Assembly (NCBI GenBank): GCA_037952775.1
Contig: JBANAY010000003.1
Coordinates: 32,798,001 to 32,862,000, forward strand
Direction of reading: 5' to 3'
From: Clonostachys chloroleuca
Lineage: Eukaryota; Ascomycota; Sordariomycetes; Hypocreales; Bionectriaceae
Length of the DNA: 64,000 bases
Position numbers and translations under genes: made by a program. The notes under the pieces were generated by a model that did not search any database, had not been told where the DNA came from, and saw nothing but the letters and a program-made list of their open reading frames with translations. Below are positions 55,735-64,000 of the stretch, piece after piece. Every line of letters starts with the position of its first letter. Position 1 is the first letter of the stretch.

Positions 55735-58339
55735 CTATTCCTCAATTTCTCCTTCCTCACTGCCGGACCTTGCATCTCGTGCTGGTGGTGGGTTAGCAGG
55801 AGGAGTCTCGGTATGAACTGGGGCTTCACGTTGAGGGGTGCGCTCGCGCGATGGCTCCCGTTTCAATCTCTGTTACAAGTAGTTAGCAACCAATTGGTTT
55901 ATTTCTCAATGTTACTAGATGGATGTTTTCCTTACCTTGGAATCTCGCGAATCTCTACGAGCGTAATCATCTTCATTTTCTGTTCGACGGCGTCGAGAGC
56001 TTGATCCTGAGGGTCGCTCGTCACCATATGGGAGTTCCTCGATGGAGCTGCGGTCAACACGCCGACGGTAGAGTCGCTCTCGCTCCTCCTCTCTATCTCG
56101 TCGCTCGCGATCATAATGCGAGTCATCCTCACGGCGAGAGCGGGGGTGCGATCGTAATCCCTATCTCTGTCTCTCTCCCTCTCTCTGTCTCGGTCACGCT
56201 CCCGTTCGCGTTCACGGCGAGGTGGAGGTGATAAACGGCCACGGTCAGTGGATAATAGATTCTCCGCCATGGTGGATTTGCGGTGGTTTCGCTCACGCTC
56301 CGCAATTGCTTTGCGTCTGTCTGCCTCATAGGCATCCGCTTCGGGGCTGCGGCTTCGTCGAGGGCGGCCACTGCTGCGATGAGAGCGCTCACCTCTGGAC
56401 CGATCTCTCTCTCGGCGATCCCTTTCCACAGACGCACGGTCACGGCGCCTGTCCCTTCGGTGGGCGTCCTCCTCCTTCTCCCGAAGGCGACGCATGTGTT
56501 TGTCAAATGCGGATCTTCTAGACTCCTCTGACGTAACAGCCTGGAACTCGTCTGCTTTGATTAGTCGGGGTCTAACCTTTTCATAAGAGTCGTTGAGAGT
56601 AATAGGTGGCTCCATTCGTTTCATAAACGTCCGTAGGTCATCAACTGCCCGGCGATCGTCACGCTTAGATGTACGCTTCTCACGCAGCTTTGAACTATTG
56701 GTCAGCCGCATAAAAATCGTTGATGAAGGACGCTGGAAGGTGAGTCTTACCCGATCAAAAATGAGGTTCAAAACATCTCGACTGATATCGGCCGTGCGCC
56801 GATCACCCTTCATCATGGATATAAACTCTTCCAAATCACTGTTAGGGTTGAGTTCAATTCGTTTGTCCTAAATTTAACATCATTAGCTTCATTCTTTCGA
56901 TATAGTAGTTGGGGTTCCTACCTCGAGAACATCAAGAACATGGTTACGCGGCTGTCGAAGCCCACGCTCCTCCTCCTCTACAAGATCCCAGAAGAGCTCT
57001 TGTGGTGTTGACCCGCCATGGCCCATCATATCTCGATACCTTGGTTCATTCTCAATCAAGGGGTGGATTTGTGCCCACTTGGTGCCTGCATTGATCTTAC
57101 CGTCGGCACGGAGCTCGTTTAACAGTGCTTTGAAGGCATCTCTAGCCTTCCGCTCATTGCGGAACTTCTGGGTTTTCTCCTCTTGCTTAGAGTCGTTGAA
57201 CGCGCGCTCGAGGGCCTTCATATGGTTTTGAAAGGCGGATAACATGTCGAGCTGACTAAGAGTCTGGTACTTGGCATCATTTTGAAACGGTTGGGTTGTA
57301 GAGATTATTCCTTGTGCATCAGACCATCGAGTATAGGGCTCCAGGTTGAGTTTAGGAAGGAGATCGACCAGGCCGTCAATGGCACTCTTTCGCATAGAGG
57401 CCTGCTGTTCGGCATGGGCTCTCTTCAAGCCAATAATGTATTCTTCAAAAAGCTGGCGCCGCTCTGACTCGTCGCTGGTAGACCGGAAAATGGTTTCCCC
57501 CTCAATCATGGGGCGCGCAGTCTTCCAGCGCGTATAATGAGTAATCTCGGGGTGCCGCTTCAACATGGTCTCGAAATCAGTTCGAAGTTTAGCCAACCGC
57601 TCCTTGGCGCGCTCCTTGTCCTGGATGATAACATCTTGGCAAAACTTCTCAAAAGCATCCCTTCTATCTTTAGGATCCTTGATTGCACGAAACTGGGGAT
57701 CACGGGCTGTGGCTCGAATCGTCTGCTCCCACGTCCAGTCTGGCTGAACACCACTTCGGCGAAGTAGCTTAAAGAAGGCAGCCTCGGCTTCCTCGATTGT
57801 CGCGTATTCGGGATCATTCGTTTCGGGCACAAATATCTGAGCCTTGGGATCATTTGGGGCAGATAGTTGTCGTGACTCGGCGTAAGAATCGCGATGGTCG
57901 CGCCCCTGGTCGAATGAGCCTCCATAGCCTCCACCGGAAGCGAATGGCGATTGTGTCGCGGGTGTCACTGGTGTCTGCGCTGGAGCGGGGGTTGGCGCTG
58001 AACCAAGAGCGGTTTTGTACACATCGGGCATCTCCCAGGAGCTTTCCTTAGTCTCCGTATTGTACCAGTACTTTTGACCACCCTTGGCCGTGTATTCTTT
58101 CCAGGGTTGGTTGGCGAGAGCGCGCTGTAATCAATTGTGGTTAGCAACTTGAACGTGTTCGTGGGAAGAAGTCAAATTGGAGAAAAGAGACGAACCTCTG
58201 CCGGCGACATCATTTCCTCGGGCTTGGTCCATTGCGTCGCTTTGGTCACATTGTTGTAGTAGTAGGCTCGGCCATCATTGGTATGATGTTCCTGCCATAC
58301 AGGCGCAGGCTGTGCGTGGCGGCCAGGAAAGCCGTTCAT
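55735..58339 (-). CDS. PRP40: U1 snRNP splicing factor PRP40 (WW-FF protein), with apparent frameshift
   Basis: Bridges the 5' splice site and branch-point complexes in early spliceosomes and binds the Pol II tail. About 804 aa. Exons: 58339-58196, 58124-56922, 56867-55936 and 55869-55735. Two WW domains lie at the N-terminus ([31 protein letters not shown]), followed by a chain of FF domains from about 150 to 560. The Arg/Glu/Asp/Ser-rich tail begins near 560. The end EEGEIEE is typical. The frame breaks at G5 on the plus strand (56142-56146; C5 in the mRNA). Adding one base gives a continuous basic tail ([14 protein letters not shown]) that reaches a good splice donor, while the unshifted frame becomes unlike the family. 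A uORF ends across the start codon. Confidence 0.93.
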
Positions 58340-58482
58340 CGTGCTATCAATGGGCTCAAAGAAGGGGATGTGCGCGCGCCAAAGAAGGGGCCTTCTCTCG
58401 GGAATTGGTGAAGGCTGCCACGTAGAAGGAGCCTTGGTGTTGTTAATGCGACGACGGAAAGCTTGCTCTGAATAATCTTCAT
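58336..58482 (-). promoter_or_regulatory. 48-codon uORF overlapping the PRP40 start as ATGA
   Basis: On the minus strand an ATG at 58482 opens a frame that ends at TGA 58338-58336. That TGA overlaps the PRP40 ATG (58339-58337). It would be translated only if transcription starts upstream of 58482. Confidence 0.35.
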
Positions 58483-58842
58483 TTCGAGAAGTTTGACCCA
58501 AATCTCGTTGGAAGGACGGGCGCACGGACCCTGCAATCAATCAGGCAGTCCAACCTACCCTATAGAGTCCACTAATGCAATTAGCCGAATGCTAATCCAA
58601 GGTGTCCTGATATGCAATGTACCTCCGTACCTCCCATGCCGGTCTACAATATAGGAGAGGCACAACGTTGAGCTCAAAGTCGGAGACCAGCAAAAGGTGG
58701 CTGACTAGAGGGAGACGAAGTACTATTCTCCATGAAATAGAGATCTCCGCTCGCCAATTAGTCGAGTGTGATGCCAGCTACTTTGAATTTGGAAACAGAG
58801 GGACGGGTAACGTGCGTATAAATACGAACAGAGCCTCTCACA
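58340..58842. promoter_or_regulatory. Bidirectional promoter region PRP40 / TRS65
   Basis: 503 bp between divergent starts. The plus-strand frame of TRS65 exon 2 stays open through here by chance. No named element was recognised. Confidence 0.5.
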
Positions 58843-60674
58843 ATGGCGGCCGATCTCGTGGCCATGCACGATCCCGCCGTGAGCTTTGCAGAGAAGTGTT
58901 ACTTGTCCTACTTGGTTCCGGCTGTTACAGACACCGACTTGGACGAGCTGTTCAAGGACGTCGAACCGGGGCAGCCTATAATCGAGTCCTTCAAAACCAG
59001 AGAGACTCTCTTCTTCGGTCTGTTCCCCCTAGCACTAACATACTCTCCTCCTCTAACGAGTTATCAGATGAGACTGTGGGCCTTTTGCTCGTTCTCAAGG
59101 CACCTTGGCAAGAAGAAACAGTGCTACGCTCTCGCCTTGAGAGGCTGGCAATATCGATAGAGGCACATATCGTCAATGGCAGCGTGCCCGACGGTCCAAG
59201 TCCACCAGTAACGGAACTCATCTTCAAGGGATCGGTTCCAGATGTCGCCGATCCATTCATCATTGTAGATGAGGAGGAGGCTGGTGATTCCGAGGGCGAA
59301 ACCCATCAGTGTATCTATGCCATCTGGAAACTCCCAGTCTTACTGCCGCGACCGCGGATGCGATTGCAGTCGCCCACAATCATCTTCACAGCATCTGCAG
59401 GTCTCAAACCAGATGAATCTACCGACCTCGCACCCAACGGCCAGCGATATCTTCCTAGCGGAGTTCCATCTGGGCTCAACCTTCTCGAGTCGTTCACCCA
59501 TGACCCTTCTCTTAACGACGTCAAGCCAAGACTGTCCGCTCTGAGAGTCTCTCGTGTGGTTCCCCTGACGCAGCAAGAGGGTGTCGAGCAGCGCATTCGA
59601 ACTCTTCCCCAACTCAAGTTTCAGATCTTCCCTGCTATCAATAGTAGGATACGATTCTCTCGACCCAATACAGAGCCTGTGAGCTCCGCTGTCATTGCCA
59701 TCCTTGAAGTCGACTTTACTTCTTACTTTGAAAGCGAGTTCCTTCTTAACAAAATAGAGTTGTCAGTCCCTGGTGGCGAGGTCCAGTGTCTCAATGACGA
59801 TGCCCTGATGCAACCACCTTTGAGTTGTGTTGCCCACGATCACATCACCTTTCTTTATCATGTCATTCCTCGACAATACGATCTCAATCACTCAAACCAT
59901 ACTCGAGAGCTTAAGATCTCCATCGTCGCCACAGCCCAACTCATACCCGACGTATGCACGCCACAACTAACAATGAACTGGTCCACGCCGATCGACTTCA
60001 CTCTTCCAGTCAACCCCGGCTTCGGGGCAACACCAGGCCCCAGCCTCACCATCCAGCGATCCCACCGGCCTTCCCAGCTCTCCATCAGCAGCGGCCAGGT
60101 CGGCACCCCGTTAAAGTCACCCGTCATCCTCCGCCCAGACGCTCTTCCCACCCTGGAAGCAGCCACATCCCGCACGGAGACCGCGCTCCCCGAGCTGGGG
60201 ATAACCATGTCCTTCAGCGCGCCGTCCGAGCCCGTGCGCCTGGGAGACATCTTCTGCTGGACCGTGTACGTCGTCAACCGCCCCAGCGAGCAGAAAAACC
60301 AGCACCCGCGGAAGCTCGCCCTTGTCTCCCTGTCCAAGCGCCAGCGGCAGGAGGTGCGGAGCTTGCGGCCCATCTCTTCCAGCAGGAAGAAGCACGCCGA
60401 GCGAGACATCGCCGACGCGGCCCTGGACGACAATGTCCTCCACGCCATGCAGAAGAATGCTGCCGTTGGTACCGCAGAGGTTGCCTGCCTGAGTGCCGAC
60501 ACGCGCGTTGGCCCGCTGGCCCCCGGAGCCTGCCATGTGGTTGAGCTCCAATTTTTGGCCCTGAAAGAAGGCATAATCGGCATCGAGGCCATTCGAGTTG
60601 TAGACATGAGTACTCAGGAGCACGTGGATGTACGAGACTTGCCAACCATGGTCGTAGAGCCTGCAGCCGCCTAA
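58843..60674 (+). CDS. TRS65: TRAPP II complex subunit TRS65
   Basis: Fungal-specific subunit of the TRAPP II tether, which acts as exchange factor for Golgi Rab GTPases (Ypt31/32). 593 aa. Two exons, 58843-59017 and 59068-60674, with a 50 nt intron (GTCTGT donor, CTCTAAC branch, ATCAG). The N-terminal exon encodes VTDTDLDELFKDVE and ends in ETLFF. The spliced codon gives FFDETVGLLLVLKAPW. The C-terminal half is beta-rich, ending in IRVVDMSTQEHVDVRDLP, typical of Trs65. A longer unspliced frame from 58617 lacks a proper start and would lose the conserved N-terminus. Confidence 0.9.
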
Positions 60675-60987
60675 AGAAATGTATACATTCTTGAGTTGAT
60701 GGCTTGAAATGTAGGCATTTGATCATATATCACAGCCAATATCTGATAACTGAGGAAAATGTGTAAACATATATTTATATTGATGAAGAGAGTGTGTAAA
60801 TACTGCTGCTTGATCGCTTGTTGTAGCAGCAATTATAATAACGAACGGAACGCCGTCAGACAATGCCAGTCTACCATGCAACGCTCTCTTGCCAATGCGC
60901 CCCCAACTAGAATGCAATTACCTTTCCTTTCTAAATGCCAAACAAAAACGCCATTTTATCAAACCAAGACATGATGCACGTTACTTA
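60675..60987. other. Convergent intergenic region TRS65 / SLD3
   Basis: 313 bp, AT-rich 3' sequence. Nothing else seen. Confidence 0.6.
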
Positions 60988-63933
60988 TTAAAAGTCATCC
61001 AAGTCATCATCCCAGCCAAGCCTATCATATATGGACTTGTCCGTCCGTTGTTCTGCCGCTGGCTCCAAATCTTTGTACTGTTGAGCTGGCTTCTGTGCAG
61101 CCTGTCTCTTAACAGGAGTTGCAAACAGCACATCCTCATAAGAGGTATCGAAGCTCAGCTTTCTCATCGGCTCATTTCTAGCGTGACGCACATCTGGCGA
61201 CGCTCCCAAGGCCGCATCCCTATCAAAGAGAGGCGACGAAGGTGGAATTTCCGGTTGCTCATTGCTGTTCCTCTGCCTGGAGTACCCCTTGGTTGGGGTA
61301 CAGCTAATGTCAACAGATAGCAGGCCCCGATTACCTGTCGTGTTTCGTAGCACGGTGCGCTCCCCAGTAGACGAGCCTACACCTCCAACACTCGAAGGTG
61401 GAATAATCTCCGTGGATGGAATTGGTATGTTAGCAGCAGACGTGTCTGGCTTTTTCGTACCAAGTACATCCCTAAAGCGATTGTTCGCCGGTGTTGCCTT
61501 GACCAGTGTACTCGAAGATGAAGGCCAAAGCGTCCTCCGAGATTCTAGAGAAGTTAGCATAAGGGCCGATATTGGGCATTCCCCGGTGGGTTTGTGTGCT
61601 ACTCACTCTTCGCTGAAGTCAAGGCCGATACTTTCCGTTCGGCCTCTTCTTGCATGGCCTTACCAACAACGTTCCGATCGGGTTTCCTGATACTAGAAAT
61701 AGCGTCCTTCAGCGCTGCCTCGACTCTAGCCTTCTTGTTCGCTTTGACGTCCTGCAGATCGACCATACTGGTACTGCGCACCAAAGAGCTTGTCCTAGGT
61801 CGAGATTGGCTCGCGAGCCCGGAGTTCCCAAGGTCGCTCTCCTCCTTTTTCAGTGTTGGGATGGCAGCTGATGTCGCCGATCGCATGAGCGCGAGCGCAT
61901 TATTGGGCCCGCGAGACATACTGCGGCGTTGCTGATCGTAAGATAGCGCACGCTCCAATGTTCTAGGCTCTTTGTGACGAGCTGTTCGCTTTGTTACGGC
62001 CCCGGGTTTCAATTCCTGCTTACTCGAGTGCCTCTTTAGCGATCTAGGCTTCGATTGCGACATTGTCAGTGGGCCACCAAGCTTTCTATTCAGAGAATCG
62101 CAAAGTTGAGGGAGACGCGCCATATAGCTAATATAATGTCAGAACCGTGAGCAACAATGTGTGGGATTTGGAATATACCTACAATGGCATAATAACATCG
62201 ACGCAAAAGTCCCGCAGTGGCTCCTGTGAGGATTTTGAATTTGGCGTTTGACTCTGAGGCGTCGATTGCTGTGAATCTTCAAACAGAAGCTGTTCTTCGG
62301 AGGCGGTCGATTGCCAGATAGTCAGCCTATCAGCGTGAACATCAATAAGCACCGATAGGTTGTGCTTGTTTCGTTTTTTGGGAGGCGCCATGGGCGGTGT
62401 CGAAGATCCAACGGGGTTCCCAATGGCCCCAGGCAACATTGGCAAGCTATTGCTTTCAGTTGACTGAGTGGTTTCTTTGACGGATTCCAATGCCAGAATT
62501 TCCATGATCAGTATCATTTGAAGCTGAGTCTCCCTGGTACGTAACAGTGACGCGTGAAACTTGATCTGGGACATGGTGTCGCCTGACTTAGCATCCTCCA
62601 ACTCAGGTTTACTCGATGACCACCAAGCACGGATACTTTCATCTTCCAGAGGATACAACCCCTCTTTGCTGAGTTTCATCTTCTTGGGTCGGCGTCGCCG
62701 CTTCTGACCGTCATCGGAACTTTCTATCACCGTATTCATTTTCGACATAATGTCAGGTATCGTTTCCCGGAATTTCTTATCGATCTGGACGGTTGTGAGA
62801 ACCATACTCTTCAGGAAGGCAATCAGCTCTTCCATGTCGAGATTTGATTCAAGATCCATGAGGAATGCCGAACGCGCTCGGGAGAGTGACCCTTTAGCAA
62901 AATAGGCGAGCGAGCCCTAAAACCCGAATGTCAGAAACAAATTGCTCCGGAGAGTAGCTTAATGACTAGGCAGAGCCCAATTACCTTTGATTTATACAGG
63001 GTTTCAGAATACTGAGAACGGATATTCTCAAAAATCCCCTCCGGAGTGATCTGCTCCTGGTGGTCTCCGGAAGCAACACCCACAGCTTCCTTAGAAGGAT
63101 CATCCCTAGGTGCATCTTCTACCTTCTCTAGAGGTTTCGCATCGTTCATAGATCCATACATGGAGGCCGTCAAAGCCGGGTCAGGTTTGACCACAACTCC
63201 TTCTGAGATCGACAAAGACTGTGAGTGAGACCGTTTCCTGACAAGTGATTGAATAGCCTCAATTGCTTTGTTCTTCTGCCTCTCGTCCTTATGCGTTTGT
63301 GGTGTTGTTAGTGGCAACGGTGCGCTCGGTTCAATCGGTTCTGCCTTCGGTACCCGTATTCGTTCCGTAGCAATCGCGGTGGCATGTTCCGCAAGTTGGT
63401 CGATACTAACCCAGGATCCCAGCTTGCAGACGGAATAGAGGCCATTTTGTTGCCTTTCAACTGCATATACTGTCCCCCTGGGCTCACTCCTGGCAAGTAG
63501 CAAGCTTGGCCTGGTTCCCATCCGACTTTCCAGGTCCAGGATCTTGATCCGCGATTCAAAAAAGCGGCTCTGTGGTAAGTCACCATGGGGTGCGAGAAAA
63601 TCGAAAGAGCCGAGGGGTACGTATTGGCGCGGAAGAAGCATTAGAGGGTGCAGAGTACGTGGTGGGACGTGAAGGTTCGGAGGGTAGGGCTTGATACGTG
63701 TTAGTTGTAACCTTGATAGAGCTCTCAAAGTAACTTTGTAAACAAACCTTGAGGTCAATCGGCGGTCTTAAGAGGTGATCTGTCGCCAATGATCTCTCCC
63801 GTTTTCGTTTCCGGCTGTCTGGCGTCGCAGAGGAATGGCCATTGTGTTGGAGGCTTCCCTCGGAGCTGGGCGTCATGATGCCAGAACGCAGACGCGAGGA
63901 CGCGTCTGCATCAGACATGGGCAACGGCTGCAT
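60988..63933 (-). CDS. SLD3: DNA replication initiation regulator SLD3
   Basis: CDK-regulated factor that recruits Cdc45 to loaded MCM helicase at origins. About 900 aa. Exons: 63933-63748, 63689-62985, 62916-62183, 62127-61607 and 61544-60988; introns are 55-68 nt. The N-terminal part has RTLHPLMLLPRQYVPLGSFD and SRFFESRIKILDLESR. The Cdc45-binding Sld3 core contains MDLESNLDMEELIAFLKSM, KKMKLSKEGLYP and RTRETQLQMILIMEILALE. The C-terminus is disordered, with several SP/TP sites that could be CDK targets (CTPTKG, SSPLFD, ATPVKR). I chose ATG 63933; ATG 63918 in the same frame is an alternative. I call the family from its core pattern, with moderate certainty. Confidence 0.78.
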
Positions 63934-64000
63934 CTCAGAGAAAGAGACTTCATAAGTCGAAAAACATTTCTCTCTGGTCAACCTATTCGGAATTAAGGTA
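63934..64000. other. SLD3 upstream edge
   Basis: Only 67 bp of 5' flank are in the window; the promoter lies beyond the edge. Confidence 0.6.

Noticed and set aside
58617..59067. Upstream extension of the TRS65 frame
   Set aside because: It lacks an ATG start and the conserved N-terminus is in another frame joined by an intron.
1..64000. Transposons, RIP-degraded DNA, CRISPR arrays, rRNA, biosynthetic gene clusters
   Set aside because: No transposase or reverse-transcriptase motifs, no long terminal or inverted repeats, no strongly AT-biased blocks and no repeat-spacer pattern were seen by eye. A homology search could still find small decayed elements.

Overview
The window looks like nuclear DNA of a filamentous ascomycete (Pezizomycotina, most like Sordariomycetes). 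The evidence is compact genes with many 50-75 nt GT-AG introns carrying CTAAC-type branch sites, moderately GC-rich coding sequence, short to medium intergenic gaps, and protein families with fungal forms (TRS65, SLD3, the CorA-like and PhoD-like families). I assign 18 protein-coding genes. I see no rRNA, no convincing tRNA, no CRISPR array, no transposon and no secondary-metabolite cluster. The gene content is mainly housekeeping.

Layout, left to right: a cation/Ca2+ exchanger (+), phosphomannomutase SEC53 (+), a WW/polyQ/PhoD-like protein (-), mismatch-repair MSH3 (+), a C2H2-like zinc-finger protein of unknown role (-), the Rab geranylgeranyltransferase beta subunit BET2 (-), a RhoGAP (+), ribosome-assembly factor RRS1 (-), mitoribosomal S29/RSM23 (+), replicative helicase subunit MCM7 (-), peroxin PEX1 (+), a CorA-like divalent-cation transporter (+), 3'(2'),5'-bisphosphate nucleotidase MET22/HAL2 (-), chromatin remodeller CHD1 (-), ABCE1/RLI1 (+), splicing factor PRP40 (-), TRAPP subunit TRS65 (+) and replication initiator SLD3 (-). 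Most neighbours are functionally unrelated, as is normal in fungi. Divergent pairs that must share a promoter region are RRS1/RSM23, MCM7/PEX1, CHD1/RLI1 (about 2.5 kb) and PRP40/TRS65. The largest gene-poor stretch is 41.1-44.9 kb.

Two observations stand out. First, seven of the 18 conserved genes carry one apparent -1 frameshift each. Every one lies in a C or G run of 5-6 bases, and adding one base restores an otherwise continuous conserved protein. This is best read as systematic homopolymer undercalling in the assembly, so those genes are annotated as intact CDS with a flagged error. Second, the three genes whose start codon reads ATGA (the exchanger, the CorA-like transporter and PRP40) each have an upstream ORF whose TGA overlaps that ATG. 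In both ion transporters two uORFs are chained by successive ATGA overlaps. This may reflect stop/restart translational control and is the most unusual feature of the window. I did not find a new multi-gene system.
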